From: Enterobacter genomosp. O
GTDB taxonomy: Bacteria > Pseudomonadota > Gammaproteobacteria > Enterobacterales > Enterobacteriaceae
Assembly: GCF_001022965.1 (NCBI RefSeq)
Contig: NZ_LECZ01000026.1
Location: 496,001 to 560,000, forward strand
Length of the DNA stretch: 64,000 nucleotides
Direction: 5' to 3'
Shown: in pieces, positions 1-8,452 of the stretch
Numbering within the stretch: position 1 is the first letter of the stretch
Layout of the letters: each line of letters opens with the position of its first letter
Translations under genes and position numbers: made by a program
Notes under the pieces: generated by a model
Seen by the model: only the letters and a program-made list of their open reading frames with translations
Told to the model about the DNA's origin: nothing
Databases searched by the model: none

Positions 1-945
1 ATCAACGGCGGGGTGGACGAGAAGCTGAAGATTCAGGTCGGTCCGAAAACCGAACCGCTGCTGGATGACGTGCTGGACTACGACACCGTGATGGCGAGCC
101 TCGATCACTTTATGGACTGGCTGGCGGTGCAGTACATCAGCGCGCTGAATCTCATTCACTACATGCACGACAAGTACAGTTATGAAGCCTCGCTGATGGC
201 GCTGCACGACCGGGACGTCTATCGCACCATGGCCTGCGGCATTGCTGGCCTGTCGGTGGCGGCGGATTCCCTGTCCGCCATTAAATACGCCACGGTAAAA
301 CCGGTGCGCGACCACACCGGTCTGGCGGTCGACTTTGTGATAGAAGGGGACTACCCGCAGTACGGCAACAACGACGACCGCGTGGACAGCATCGCCTGCG
401 ACCTGGTGGAGCGCTTTATGAAGAAAATTCAGGCGCTGCCCACCTACCGCAACGCGGTGCCGACCCAGTCGATCCTGACCATTACCTCCAACGTGGTTTA
501 CGGCCAGAAGACCGGCAACACGCCGGATGGACGTCGCGGCGGCACGCCGTTTGCGCCAGGCGCAAACCCGATGCACGGCCGCGACAGAAAAGGGGCGGTG
601 GCCTCGTTAACGTCGGTTGCCAAGCTGCCGTTCACGTATGCAAAAGATGGGATCTCGTACACCTTCTCCATCGTGCCGCAGGCGCTGGGCAAGGACGAGC
701 TGGTGCGCAAAACCAACCTGGTGGGGCTGCTGGACGGGTATTTCCATCACGAAGCGGCCATCGAGGGGGGGCAGCATCTTAACGTCAACGTCATGAACCG
801 GGAAATGCTGCTGGATGCCATTGCGCATCCCGAGAATTACCCGAACCTGACGATCCGCGTGTCAGGCTATGCGGTGCGGTTTAACGCCCTGACGCGCGAG
901 CAGCAGCAGGATGTGATTTCAAGGACGTTTACGCATTCCATCTGA
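1..945 (+). CDS. tdcE: Formate C-acetyltransferase / 2-ketobutyrate formate-lyase, C-terminal part (TdcE-like)
   Basis: The reading frame is open from base 1, so the 5' part lies outside the window. The visible 314 residues are the C-terminal half of a pyruvate formate-lyase-type glycyl radical enzyme, which splits 2-ketoacids with CoA into formate and acyl-CoA under anaerobic conditions. The glycyl-radical motif RVSGYAVRF is present with its Gly codon at 865-867, and [20 protein letters not shown] is typical of the barrel core. The active-site Cys pair would lie upstream. The position next to yhaK-yhaJ matches the tdc locus of E. coli, which favours TdcE over PflB. However, a terminator follows directly and no tdcF or tdcG is seen downstream, so the exact paralogue is uncertain. 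Confidence 0.75.
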   Translation: MNGGVDEKLKIQVGPKTEPLLDDVLDYDTVMASLDHFMDWLAVQYISALNLIHYMHDKYSYEASLMALHDRDVYRTMACGIAGLSVAADSLSAIKYATVKPVRDHTGLAVDFVIEGDYPQYGNNDDRVDSIACDLVERFMKKIQALPTYRNAVPTQSILTITSNVVYGQKTGNTPDGRRGGTPFAPGANPMHGRDRKGAVASLTSVAKLPFTYAKDGISYTFSIVPQALGKDELVRKTNLVGLLDGYFHHEAAIEGGQHLNVNVMNREMLLDAIAHPENYPNLTIRVSGYAVRFNALTREQQQDVISRTFTHSI

Positions 946-960
946 TGCTAATGATGCCTC

Positions 961-990
961 ATGCCCCCTCAGCGCAGGGGGCATTTTTTT
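961..990 (+). terminator. Rho-independent terminator after the formate-lyase gene
   Basis: A GC-rich hairpin (ATGCCCCCT, a short loop, AGGGGGCAT) is followed by seven T residues. It starts 16 bases after the stop codon, so the operon ends here. Confidence 0.9.
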
Positions 991-1097
991 GCCCGCTAAA
1001 CATACAAAATTGTTTATATAATTACTCACACATATTCATCCGCTCTTGAAAAACAATACGCCTGCTTTCCCCTATAACAGAATGTAAGGACAGTAAG

Positions 1098-1508
1098 ATG
1101 ATGAAAATGACCCGTATTGCGTTGGCCGCCGCCGCGCTGGCCCTGTGCAGTTTTACGGCGCAGGCCGCGAACGTTGAGGCTGCTCCTTCTCCATCGCAGG
1201 ATCCGCTGGTTCAGCACCTGAAGCTCAGCAATGAGCAGGTGAAGAAGATTGAAGATCTGCATAAGCAGCTGGAACAAAATGTCAGCAAAATTCCGATGAC
1301 GGGCGTGAAGGACGGGGCGCTTATCGACATGTTCCAGGCGGGTAAATGGGACGAAAGTACGGTGAAAAGCCAGCTTACCGCATTCAGCAAAATTGAAGAG
1401 CAGACCCGTTATTACCGCGTGAAGTATTACTTCGACGTCAGCCAGGTATTGACGCCGGAGCAGCGCAAGCAGATCAGAACCGATATGGCTAACGCGCTGG
1501 CAGAGTGA
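1098..1508 (+). CDS. Spy/CpxP-family periplasmic protein
   Basis: A 136-residue predicted periplasmic protein. Residues 1-23 form a signal peptide ending in AQA, followed by a mature, mostly helical chain. The C-terminal segment VLTPEQRKQI matches the LTxxQ motif of the Spy/CpxP family of ATP-independent periplasmic chaperones and envelope-stress factors. The N-terminal part LKLSNEQVKKI is a degenerate first copy. The gene stands alone between a terminator and convergent yhaK. Two adjacent ATG codons (1098 and 1101) follow the AAGGA ribosome-binding site, and the first is used here. Client proteins cannot be inferred. It is not clearly spy or cpxP itself, since the context differs. Confidence 0.75.
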   Translation: MMKMTRIALAAAALALCSFTAQAANVEAAPSPSQDPLVQHLKLSNEQVKKIEDLHKQLEQNVSKIPMTGVKDGALIDMFQAGKWDESTVKSQLTAFSKIEEQTRYYRVKYYFDVSQVLTPEQRKQIRTDMANALAE

Positions 1509-1559
1509 TTTCGTCGTCGCGTACGGCGCTGGATGATTCTGCCGTAGCTCGATCGGTCC

Positions 1560-1594
1560 CCTCTCCCACAGGGAGAGGGTTAGGGTGAGGGCGT
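1560..1594. repeat. Intergenic palindromic repeat, copy 1 (GGGAGAGGG/GTGAGGG type)
   Basis: CCCTCTCCCACAGGGAGAGGG, described in parts as CCCTCTCCC and GGGAGAGGG arms, is followed by TTAGGGTGAGGGC. The same unit recurs near 5443, 14053, 15555, 19770 and 21957 between convergent or consecutive genes. It can form a stable hairpin and may act as a transcription terminator or mRNA stabiliser. Confidence 0.8.
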
Positions 1595-1597
1595 TCT

Positions 1598-2299
1598 CTA
1601 AACCGGTAAATCAATCAGCAGCGCGCGCAGCGGCGTATCCGCCACCAGCGTGATATTCGCTTCATCACGAATAAACGCCCCGTCGCCGCAGGTGAGCGCT
1701 TCTTTCTCTTCCGCGTGCGTCACCGCATGCACCGTGCCGTGAATCGACTGCAGGTAGGCGCGCGGCCCGTGAAGCTGGAAGCTCGCCTGTTCACCTTTCT
1801 TCAGCTCGATATGGTGCAGCCACACCTGCTGGCGCAGCTGCAGACTACCTTTGCTGCCGTCCGGGGACGCGATCAGCTGCTGCTTATCGCCCGTTAAATC
1901 TAACTTCTGTGCCAGCGGATTTTCCCGCTCGGGGCAGGCATCAAGCCACAGCTGCATACGGGTCAGCGTTTTGTCTTTGCTGAGGTTATGCTCGCTGTAG
2001 CTTATGCCAGGTTGCGTGGAAATTAACAACGCTTCGCCAGCCTTTGCCTGGACATGATTGCCCTCGCTATCGCGGTATTCTGCCTCGCCTTCCAGGATCA
2101 GGTTCAGGATATCGACTTTCGGGTACGTGCGCGGCTGGAAGGAGGCACCCGGGGCGAGCACTTCCTGATTCAGCACGCGTAGTGATGCGTAACCGAGGAG
2201 TTTAGGGTCAAAGTAGTGTCCAAAGGAAAAGGTGTAGCGGGCCTGCAGCCAACCGAAATCGGCTTGTCCGCACTGTTTAGCTGTTCTTGTCGTAATCAT
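1598..2299 (-). CDS. yhaK: Pirin-like bicupin protein YhaK
   Basis: 233 residues, the same length as E. coli YhaK. The N-terminal half carries the pirin signature region (FGHYFDPKLLGYASLRVLN, then PHP-like FQPRTYPKVDILNLILEGE) and the C-terminal half is a second cupin fold. YhaK is a cytosolic pirin-family bicupin described as a marker of nitrosative and oxidative stress. Its enzymatic activity is not established. It is divergent from the LysR regulator yhaJ, sharing a 104-base intergenic region, and this pairing is conserved in E. coli. Confidence 0.92.
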   Translation of the reverse strand: MITTRTAKQCGQADFGWLQARYTFSFGHYFDPKLLGYASLRVLNQEVLAPGASFQPRTYPKVDILNLILEGEAEYRDSEGNHVQAKAGEALLISTQPGISYSEHNLSKDKTLTRMQLWLDACPERENPLAQKLDLTGDKQQLIASPDGSKGSLQLRQQVWLHHIELKKGEQASFQLHGPRAYLQSIHGTVHAVTHAEEKEALTCGDGAFIRDEANITLVADTPLRALLIDLPV

Positions 2300-2403
2300 A
2301 AACTTGACCTCTCTTTACACTAAAACAATGGTAAAGGTATGGACGCTGCATTGTTAGCCAGATATTCTGCCCGGTATGTTCAAATTTCCTGAATGAGAAC
2401 GAG

Positions 2404-3306
2404 ATGGCTAAAGAGAGAGCATTGACGCTTGAGGCGCTTCGCGTCATGGACGCGATTGACCGGCGCGGCAGTTTTGCGGCGGCAGCTGATGAACTGGGGC
2501 GCGTTCCGTCTGCGCTGAGCTACACCATGCAAAAGCTGGAGGAAGAGCTGGACGTGGTGCTGTTTGACCGCTCCGGTCATCGAACAAAATTCACCAACGT
2601 CGGGCGGATGCTGCTGGAGCGCGGTCGCGTGCTGCTGGAAGCGGCGGATAAGCTCACGACGGACGCCGAAGCGCTGGCGCGCGGCTGGGAAACCCACCTG
2701 ACGCTGGTAACTGAAGCGCTGGTGCCGACAGAAGCGCTGTTCCCGCTGGTGGACCGCCTGGCAGCCAAAGCCAACACGCAGCTGTCAATTATCACCGAGG
2801 TGCTGGCAGGCGCGTGGGAGCGTCTGGAGACGGGAAGGGCGGACATCGTCATTGCGCCGGACATGCACTTCCGTTCCTCATCGGAAATCAACTCGCGCAA
2901 GCTTTACAGCGTGATGAACGTCTACGTTGCCGCACCCAATCATCCGATTCACCAGGAGCCGGAGCCGCTCTCTGAAGTCACGCGCGTGAAGTATCGCGGC
3001 GTGGCGGTCGCGGATACCGCGCGCGAGCGTCCGGTGCTGACGGTGCAACTGCTGGATAAACAGCCTCGTCTGACAGTGACCTCACTGGAAGACAAACGGC
3101 AGGCGCTGCTGGCCGGTCTCGGCGTGGCGACGATGCCTTATCCATTTGTGGAAAAAGATATTGCGGAAGGACGGCTGCGCGTTGTCAGCCCGGAATATAG
3201 CCACGAGGTGGATATCATTATGGCGTGGCGTCGCGACAGCATGGGCGAAGCCAAATCGTGGTGCCTGCGCGAAATACCCAAACTCTTCGCCCACCACAAT
3301 AAGTAG
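2404..3306 (+). CDS. yhaJ: LysR-family transcriptional regulator YhaJ
   Basis: 300 residues. An N-terminal winged helix-turn-helix (about residues 5-65, with GSFAAAADELGRVPSALSYTMQKLE) is followed by a LysR substrate-binding domain (about 90-295). In E. coli YhaJ activates yqjF in response to aromatic nitro-compound breakdown products such as those of 2,4-dinitrotoluene, and it is linked to virulence gene control in pathogenic strains. Its proposed target yqjF lies about 1.6 kb downstream here. It is divergent from yhaK. The start follows GAGAACGAG and gives the family length. Confidence 0.92.
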   Translation: MAKERALTLEALRVMDAIDRRGSFAAAADELGRVPSALSYTMQKLEEELDVVLFDRSGHRTKFTNVGRMLLERGRVLLEAADKLTTDAEALARGWETHLTLVTEALVPTEALFPLVDRLAAKANTQLSIITEVLAGAWERLETGRADIVIAPDMHFRSSSEINSRKLYSVMNVYVAAPNHPIHQEPEPLSEVTRVKYRGVAVADTARERPVLTVQLLDKQPRLTVTSLEDKRQALLAGLGVATMPYPFVEKDIAEGRLRVVSPEYSHEVDIIMAWRRDSMGEAKSWCLREIPKLFAHHNK

Positions 3307-3312
3307 ATCCGT

Positions 3313-3342
3313 AGGCCCGGTAAGCGCAAGCGCCACCGGGCA
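3313..3342. repeat. REP-type element
   Basis: AGGCCCGGTAAGCG and CGCCACCGGGC form an imperfect palindrome typical of enterobacterial REP units. It sits between the convergent genes yhaJ and yhaH. Related units occur at 30514-30597 and 31941-32018. Confidence 0.75.
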
Positions 3343-3347
3343 ACGAA

Positions 3348-3713
3348 TCAGGCGTTGAGTTTAGGATCCGGACCAAAGCGGTTTTCACCTGGAGTGCCGC
3401 TCTGACAGTTGAAGATCAGAATCACGATCCAGCCGACAATTGGGATCAACAGCAGCAGTAACCACCACGCCGAACGATCGGTATCGTGCAGCCGACGGAA
3501 CAGTACCGCCCATGATGGCAGCAGGACTAACAGGCCATAGATGGTAGTCAGCACGCCTTCTCCGCCAGCCCGCTCCCAGCCAAGAATTTTATCGATAATA
3601 CCCAGCACCATGATGAGGACGAAGTTCACCAGAACAAACATCCAGTACTCTTTACGGCGGGCGCGGCCACCAAATCCAATATAGTTACGCAGTACTTTTA
3701 AATACCAGTCCAT
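3348..3713 (-). CDS. yhaH: DUF805 inner-membrane protein (YhaH/YhaI family)
   Basis: 121 residues and a small integral inner-membrane protein. The DUF805 hallmarks are present: N-terminal YIGFGGRARRKEYW, hydrophobic helices at about 24-42, 55-73 and 83-100, the conserved LFRRLHDTDRS loop, and a C-terminal GxxGxNRFGPDP-type ending. No biochemical function is known for the family. E. coli has two neighbouring paralogues (yhaH, yhaI) and only one is present here. The length equals YhaH, but the assignment between the two is not firm. Confidence 0.8.
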   Translation of the reverse strand: MDWYLKVLRNYIGFGGRARRKEYWMFVLVNFVLIMVLGIIDKILGWERAGGEGVLTTIYGLLVLLPSWAVLFRRLHDTDRSAWWLLLLLIPIVGWIVILIFNCQSGTPGENRFGPDPKLNA

Positions 3714-3792
3714 TTTCCTTGCCTCATTAGTCAGTCAATCACTTGTTTTCTAAGCGATCGAGGTAAGGATAGATGGAGATTGTGAATTAAAA

Positions 3793-3814
3793 AAGGGCAT
3801 CTATTGATGCCCTT
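3793..3814 (-). terminator. Terminator of yqjG
   Basis: An inverted repeat (AAGGGCAT, loop, ATGCCCTT) is followed on the minus strand by a T-run. It begins 6 bases after the yqjG stop codon. Confidence 0.85.
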
Positions 3815-3819
3815 AATAT

Positions 3820-4806
3820 TTATCCAAATCGAACGTCGCGCCCGTGCGGTTCATCCAGATCCTGCCACGGGCCAATGGAGATAATGCCCGTTGGGTTAAT
3901 GGTCTTGTGGCTGCGGAAATAGTGGGTGCGGATATGGTCGAAGTCGACCGTATCGGCAATACCCGGCATCTGGTAGATGTCACGCAGGAAGCCATACAGG
4001 TTCAGGTAGTCGCTGATGCGGTGTTTATCGCATTTAAAGTGGGTAACGTACACCGGATCAAAGCGAACCAGCGTGGTCCACAGGCGAATGTCCGCTTCCG
4101 TCAGGCGGTCACCCGTCAGGTAGCGGTGCTGGCCGAGGATCTGTTCCAGACGCGCCAGCGATTCAAACACCTTCTCGACCGCTTCGTCATACGCTTCCTG
4201 GCTGGTGGCGAAACCGGCCTTGTAGACGCCGTTGTTGACGTTGTCGTAAATCCAGCTATTCAGCTCATCAATCTTTTCGCGCAGTTCCACCGGGTAGTAA
4301 TCCCCGGCGCGGGCGCCGTGCACGTCAAACGCCGTGTTGAACATGCGGATGATTTCCGCAGACTCATTGCTGACAATCGTCTGGTTTTTCTTGTCCCACA
4401 GCACCGGCACGGTAACGCGCCCGGTGTAGTGCGGATCGGCGCGCAGATAGAGCTGGTAAAGGAAATCGTGGTGGTAAAGTTCGTCGCCGGTCGCAGCAGG
4501 GAAATCACTGTCAAACGTCCAGCCGTTTTCCAGCATCAGCGGGTTTACCACCGAAACCGGAATTAAAGTTTCGAGACCTTTGAGCTTGCGAACAATCAGC
4601 GTGCGGTGTGCCCACGGGCAGGCAAGGGAAACATAAAGATGATAACGGTCTTTCTCTGCCGCGAAGCCGCCTTCGCCGCTCGGGCCAGGCGCACCGTCAG
4701 CGGTGAGCCAGTTACGGAAGGCCGAAGCTGAGCGCTTGAAGCGACCACCGGTGGATTTGGTGTCATACCAGACATCCTGCCAGACGCCGTCTACGAGTTG
4801 TCCCAT
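3820..4806 (-). CDS. yqjG: Glutathionyl-hydroquinone reductase YqjG
   Basis: 328 residues from the ATG at 4804-4806, which follows GGAGGAGAAAAA and gives the E. coli length; an upstream in-frame start is not supported. It is a Xi-class glutathione transferase. The catalytic Cys lies in the thioredoxin-like N-terminal domain (LACPWAHRTLIVRKLKG, Cys about residue 63), followed by the helical GST C-terminal domain (DRLTEADIRLWTTLVRFD). It reduces glutathionyl-hydroquinones to hydroquinones. It is followed on the same strand by its own terminator, and yqjF lies 71 bases upstream, so the two may be co-transcribed. Confidence 0.94.
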   Translation of the reverse strand: MGQLVDGVWQDVWYDTKSTGGRFKRSASAFRNWLTADGAPGPSGEGGFAAEKDRYHLYVSLACPWAHRTLIVRKLKGLETLIPVSVVNPLMLENGWTFDSDFPAATGDELYHHDFLYQLYLRADPHYTGRVTVPVLWDKKNQTIVSNESAEIIRMFNTAFDVHGARAGDYYPVELREKIDELNSWIYDNVNNGVYKAGFATSQEAYDEAVEKVFESLARLEQILGQHRYLTGDRLTEADIRLWTTLVRFDPVYVTHFKCDKHRISDYLNLYGFLRDIYQMPGIADTVDFDHIRTHYFRSHKTINPTGIISIGPWQDLDEPHGRDVRFG

Positions 4807-4877
4807 TTTTTCTCCTCCTTCAGATAGCAAAAGCGAGGAGATGTCTCCTCGCTTTGTGTTCATTCAGTATAGCGTGC

Positions 4878-5270
4878 TTACCATTTCTTATTCAGAACGC
4901 GGTCGATGCTGTATGCGCCCGGGCCAGTGATGGCCAGCAGCAGGAAGCCACCCGCGATGGTCAGGTTTTTCATGAACATCAGAGAGTTCACGCCTTCCGC
5001 AAAGTTGCTGTGGAAGAGGAACGCTGTCAGCAGGGTGAAGCCTGCGGTGAACAGCGCGGTGGTGCGGGTCAGGAAGCCGAACAGAACCGCCAGGCCGCCG
5101 CCGAACTCAAGAAGAATGGTCAGTGGCAACAGGAACCCCGGAACGCCCATGGCTTCCATGTATTGCTGGGTACCCGCATAGCCGGTGATTTTTCCCCAAC
5201 CTGCGACGATGAACAGAATTGGCATCAGAATACGCGCTACCAGTACACCAACATCTTCTAATTTTTTCAT
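4878..5270 (-). CDS. yqjF: DoxX-family membrane protein YqjF
   Basis: 130 residues with four predicted membrane helices. It opens with LEDVGVLVARILMPILFIVAGWGKI, the DoxX start, and has the GFLLPLTILLEFGGGLAVLFG segment. DoxX proteins are small quinone-associated membrane proteins. E. coli yqjF is known mainly as a YhaJ-activated gene responding to nitroaromatic metabolites. GGAGAG lies just upstream of the ATG. yqjG follows on the same strand, so a role linked to quinone or aromatic detoxification is plausible but inferred. Confidence 0.9.
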   Translation of the reverse strand: MKKLEDVGVLVARILMPILFIVAGWGKITGYAGTQQYMEAMGVPGFLLPLTILLEFGGGLAVLFGFLTRTTALFTAGFTLLTAFLFHSNFAEGVNSLMFMKNLTIAGGFLLLAITGPGAYSIDRVLNKKW

Positions 5271-5442
5271 TTTACTCTCCAGGAAACCACATCAGCGGCT
5301 GAACTTTATTTGTCTGCAATTCCGGGTAGATACCGCGTCATTGCTGTCGATGGAGAGCATCATAAACGTGACGGTTGGCGATTGTTAGCAAGGAAAACTG
5401 TCAATCTAATTCAAAGATATTGAGTAAGGGGCGCGTGCGGAT

Positions 5443-5475
5443 GCCCTCACCCCAACCCTCTCCCACTGGAGAGGG
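5443..5475. repeat. Intergenic palindromic repeat, copy 2
   Basis: GCCCTCACCCCAACCCTC followed by TCCCACTGGAGAGGGC is the same unit as the copy at 1560 with a slightly diverged arm. It sits between yqjK and yqjF, next to a separate terminator hairpin. Confidence 0.75.
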
Positions 5476-5486
5476 CGCAAAAACAA

Positions 5487-5512
5487 AAAACGGTAACCAG
5501 AGTTACCGTTTT
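5487..5512 (-). terminator. Terminator of the yqj cluster
   Basis: AAAACGGTAAC, loop, GTTACCGTTTT is a perfect hairpin located 8 bases after the yqjK stop. It is flanked by A/T runs on both sides, so it may act in both directions. Confidence 0.85.
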
Positions 5513-5519
5513 GCTTTTA

Positions 5520-5816
5520 TCACCGCAGCTGCTGTTGACGAATCGTGGCTTTCACCAGACGCCAGGCGCTCCAGGCACCGAAGCCACGACGCGCCCAGCG
5601 GATCAGCATATTCGGATGACGAACCGTCCAGATAGCCATCACGCTGCTGCCGACCAATGCCCAGGAACGCAGGCTCAGGACGGTATTCCAGCCACGGTCA
5701 AAGCGTCGCGTCGCATCAATCCAGTCGCGACGGCTGGCAGACAGGTCCAGCCGTTGCTGCTGGATCTCACTTAACAGATACGCTTTTCGCTTCTGACGTT
5801 CGGCTTTACCGCTCAC
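5520..5816 (-). CDS. yqjK: YqjK-like inner-membrane protein
   Basis: 98 residues. It starts with a basic, helical cytoplasmic region (KAERQKRKAYLLSEIQQQRLDL) and has one hydrophobic segment near residues 48-63. This is the YqjK family, last gene of the conserved yqjC-yqjD-yqjE-yqjK cluster, and its start overlaps the end of yqjE by 4 bases. The cluster is associated with stationary-phase inner-membrane proteins. No molecular role is established for YqjK. Confidence 0.88.
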   Translation of the reverse strand: MSGKAERQKRKAYLLSEIQQQRLDLSASRRDWIDATRRFDRGWNTVLSLRSWALVGSSVMAIWTVRHPNMLIRWARRGFGAWSAWRLVKATIRQQQLR

Positions 5817-6211
5817 GGCTTGTCATCCTCCAGCAGGGCGCGATCGTTAGCCAGCTCCTGGCGCGTATGGCGCAGGAACGTGGATTTACGCGCTTTGCGC
5901 AGCGTCCAGATACCGCCAATCAGCGCCGCGACCAGCAGAACGACGGTGGTGGCGATCATCGCGTTAAGACGATACTGCGGGTCGATGGCCCAGATGATTA
6001 ACACCATCAGGCTCATCAAACCAAACGCGGCGAAGAGCATGGTCAGCCCGAGCATCAGCAGCATCTGGAAGAGGTTTGCTTTCTCCTCTTCCAGCTCGAC
6101 CACTGCCAGCCGGACGCGCGTTTCGGCAATCCCAACCAGCGTCGTTAAAATACGCTGGCCGATGCCGAGGACGTTGTTAGCAGGCCCTTGTGCGTGACGA
6201 GGATCTTCCAT
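5813..6211 (-). CDS. yqjE: Phage holin-superfamily membrane protein YqjE
   Basis: 132 residues with two strongly hydrophobic helices at about 49-70 and 82-102 and charged cytoplasmic ends. This is the YqjE / Phage_holin_3_6 family. Together with YqjD it forms a conserved pair of inner-membrane proteins. yqjE starts one base after the yqjD stop and overlaps yqjK, so translational coupling is likely. The exact function is not known. Confidence 0.9.
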   Translation of the reverse strand: MEDPRHAQGPANNVLGIGQRILTTLVGIAETRVRLAVVELEEEKANLFQMLLMLGLTMLFAAFGLMSLMVLIIWAIDPQYRLNAMIATTVVLLVAALIGGIWTLRKARKSTFLRHTRQELANDRALLEDDKP

Positions 6212-6212
6212 A

Positions 6213-6518
6213 TCAACGACGCGTCAGAAGGACACCCAGTACCACACCGACTGCGGCACCAATTCCTACGCCCGTCCATGGGTTATCACGCACGTATTCG
6301 TCCGCACGGGCAGCCGCTTCGCGGGTCTGTTTCGCCAGCGCATCGCCGGTTTCACCCAGACGATAGCGGCTCTCCTTAAGCGCCTGCTCCGCTTTGCTGC
6401 GCAGTTTGCTGACCTCTTCTTTCGACTTGTCAGCAGAGGAGTTCAGCACCTCTTCAAGGGTATCGGCCAGGGATTTCAGTTCAGCGCGCAGATGTTCAGA
6501 CGTCGTATCTTTTGACAT
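6213..6518 (-). CDS. yqjD: Ribosome-associated inner-membrane protein YqjD (ElaB/YgaM family)
   Basis: 101 residues. A long amphipathic helical N-terminal region (about 5-75, rich in Ala, Glu, Lys and Arg) is followed by the C-terminal glycine-rich membrane segment GVGIGAAVGVVLGVLL and two Arg, typical of the ElaB/YqjD/YgaM tail-anchored family. E. coli YqjD binds 70S and 100S ribosomes in stationary phase and can inhibit growth. CAGGAGAGA lies before the ATG. It sits in the yqjCDEK cluster. Confidence 0.93.
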   Translation of the reverse strand: MSKDTTSEHLRAELKSLADTLEEVLNSSADKSKEEVSKLRSKAEQALKESRYRLGETGDALAKQTREAAARADEYVRDNPWTGVGIGAAVGVVLGVLLTRR

Positions 6519-6547
6519 GATTCTCTCCTGTTGAGATTTCCGTTAAC

Positions 6548-6916
6548 TCAATAATCGCGAGCTTCCAGCGCTTTCAGGTCGTCCTGCGCTTCTTTCAACT
6601 TCTTCTCGCGCTTGGCAATTTTTTCCGCATCCCCTTTCTCTTTCGCTTCCTGCAGGTCGCGACGGCGCTCGGCTATCTCGTCCTTCTGTTCAGCGATTTT
6701 TTTCTGGTGATCGGCACGAAGCTTGCTGTCTGAACAGTTCGCTTTCACTTCGCTCAGCGCTTTTTTAAGACCATCAACACGGTGCTGATTGTTATGCTTT
6801 TCGGCATAACCGATCTCACGCTGAATATCCTGTTCTTTCTCCTGACAGAGAGAGGTTGCGAAGGATGCTGTGCTTAAAGAAAAAAGGGCCAGAGCCAGAG
6901 TAATGCGGAATTTCAT
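6548..6916 (-). CDS. yqjC: DUF1090 periplasmic protein YqjC
   Basis: 122 residues: signal peptide (1-20, ending SFA) and a mature chain that is a long, highly charged helical coiled coil (KKIAEQKDEIAERRRDLQEAKEKGDAEKIAKREKKLKEAQDDL). Two cysteines (CQEK near the N-terminus and NCSDS in the middle) are placed to form a disulphide, as in the DUF1090 family. It is the first gene of yqjCDEK. The periplasmic role is unknown. Confidence 0.9.
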   Translation of the reverse strand: MKFRITLALALFSLSTASFATSLCQEKEQDIQREIGYAEKHNNQHRVDGLKKALSEVKANCSDSKLRADHQKKIAEQKDEIAERRRDLQEAKEKGDAEKIAKREKKLKEAQDDLKALEARDY

Positions 6917-7059
6917 TATCGAAACCTTCCATTGTGTTACGGCGTAAGCCGTTATCCAAAATTATGCGGAGTACATTCGAGGGATGCTCCGCGTACTTAA
7001 GCATAGTAAGTAAACGGGGGATTCACCAAAGTGAGTGAAAAGATTCGGAATCGTGGTAA

Positions 7060-7443
7060 TTATCCAAACCGATGCGACGTATCGCGAATCAATGACAGCC
7101 AGGCTGCAGGTTGGCTGACTTCTTCCTGCTGAGCAATGATATACCCGCGCGGCAGCGTACGGTCGAGCACCACTTTCGCAGCGGCACTTTGCGCACGGGA
7201 ATCAAACTTGATCAGTAAAACATCGTCCTGCGGGGTGATGCTCTTAAAGCGGATCCCGTTCGCATCCAGATGATGCCAGACAGAAAAACCGTCAGGCACG
7301 CTGGCACCCTGGTTTACCGGGCGGATGGCCAGCGTCGATTCCTGATGCGAAAGCGCGCTCCAGGCCAGCAGCATGGCGCTGAGTACCACCAGTGCAACCA
7401 CGGCAAAGGCGAAACGGCGCAGGGCGAGCGGTGAGATAGCCAT
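7060..7443 (-). CDS. mzrA: EnvZ/OmpR modulator MzrA
   Basis: 127 residues from the ATG at 7441-7443, matching E. coli MzrA; a longer in-frame start at 7476 lies inside yqjA and is less likely. It has a single N-terminal membrane anchor (about 9-30) and a periplasmic domain. MzrA (formerly YqjB) contacts the sensor kinase EnvZ and links CpxAR signalling to OmpR phosphorylation. yqjA ends 2 bases upstream, so the genes form an operon, as in E. coli where CpxR controls yqjA-mzrA. Confidence 0.9.
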   Translation of the reverse strand: MAISPLALRRFAFAVVALVVLSAMLLAWSALSHQESTLAIRPVNQGASVPDGFSVWHHLDANGIRFKSITPQDDVLLIKFDSRAQSAAAKVVLDRTLPRGYIIAQQEEVSQPAAWLSLIRDTSHRFG

Positions 7444-7445
7444 CG

Positions 7446-8108
7446 TTAACCTCTGGCTCCGTATTTCTTTTTCCACAGGACAACCAGGGAGCCAATCAGG
7501 CCAAAGACCAGCAGCACAACGGGCAGCAGCATCAGGCAGGACATCAGCTGGTCCTCATATTTCATGAAGACCGGGGTTTTACCCAGCGCATAGCCCAGCG
7601 TCGTCAGAATAAGCACCCATAGCAGGCCGCTCATCCAATTGAAGAACTGGAAGCGCGCGCTGCTCAGACCGGACAGGCCGGCAATCGTAGGCAGCAGGGT
7701 ACGAACAAAAGCGATAAAGCGGCCAATCAGCAGCGCGGAAAGCCCGTGCTTATGGAACAGGTGGTGCGCCCGCTGGTGATAATGCGCCGGAAGATGAGAA
7801 AGCCAGTTCTGGACGATCCGGGTATTGCCCAGCCATCGCCCCTGGATGTAGCTCACCCAGCAGCCGAGGCTTGCGGCGACGGTCAGTAACAAAATGGTAT
7901 GTGGAAACGCCATCGCCCCTTTGGCACACAGCACGCCAACGAGCACCAGCAAGCTGTCACCGGGCAGGAAGGCAGCAGGCAGCAAACCGTTCTCGAGGAA
8001 CAGGATCATAAACAAGACGAAATAGAGCATGCCAATCATGGAGGGGTTGGCCAGCGTTTCAAAATCCTGCGCCCAGAGGGCATGCAGTAGTTGGGTCAAA
8101 AGTTCCAT
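7446..8108 (-). CDS. yqjA: DedA-family membrane transporter YqjA
   Basis: 220 residues, the E. coli length. The DedA/SNARE-associated domain covers most of the protein: [17 protein letters not shown] with its acidic residue, the G-x-x-x-G stretch, the [21 protein letters not shown] region with the two essential Arg, and several membrane helices. In E. coli YqjA is an osmosensing, proton-dependent DedA protein needed at alkaline pH and redundant with YghB for envelope and cell-division integrity. It is co-transcribed with mzrA. Confidence 0.93.
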   Translation of the reverse strand: MELLTQLLHALWAQDFETLANPSMIGMLYFVLFMILFLENGLLPAAFLPGDSLLVLVGVLCAKGAMAFPHTILLLTVAASLGCWVSYIQGRWLGNTRIVQNWLSHLPAHYHQRAHHLFHKHGLSALLIGRFIAFVRTLLPTIAGLSGLSSARFQFFNWMSGLLWVLILTTLGYALGKTPVFMKYEDQLMSCLMLLPVVLLVFGLIGSLVVLWKKKYGARG

Positions 8109-8452
8109 TCAGTGTTCCTGGAAATCGGTTAACGTCACGCCTGTTATCCGGGACAAACAGCACGGCGACATTGTTGTGATTTCATTATGGTCGCTCGCGG
8201 ACACATTGCGGTGTGGCCAACACTGTTCCCTGTTAATTGGCTGGTTAGCAAGCACTAACTTACAAAATAACGAATTGAATCCAATTGTAACAAAGCCCAA
8301 CGTTCTGCGTCACAGAATTTGCAGGGGTGAGTTGATTTTGGCGTAAGCCATGGAGGGGAGCGAGGGGATTTACAAAGGCTGACACTATATATGTTTTGCT
8401 TACCCACTCAAGCCGGAGGGCGCAGCGAAGCGCCTGCCGGCAGAAAGGTCAT
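8109..8452. other. Gene-free interval upstream of yqjA
   Basis: 344 bases between yqjA and the end of exuR. It must contain the yqjA promoter (minus strand). A strong hairpin lies at 8412-8441 near the exuR end. No ORF with a plausible ribosome-binding site and no RNA gene was recognised. Confidence 0.5.
8412..8441. repeat. Inverted repeat downstream of exuR
   Basis: GCCGGAGGGCGC, loop AGCGAA, GCGCCTGCCGGC forms a GC-rich hairpin 11 bases after the exuR stop codon. No clear T-run follows, so it may be a REP-like unit or a transcript-stabilising stem rather than a classic terminator. Confidence 0.6.

Noticed and set aside
1086..1097. GTAAG-GACA-GTAAG before the Spy-like gene as a CpxR box
   Set aside because: The spacing is 4 rather than 5 bases and the site overlaps the ribosome-binding site, an unlikely place for an activator.
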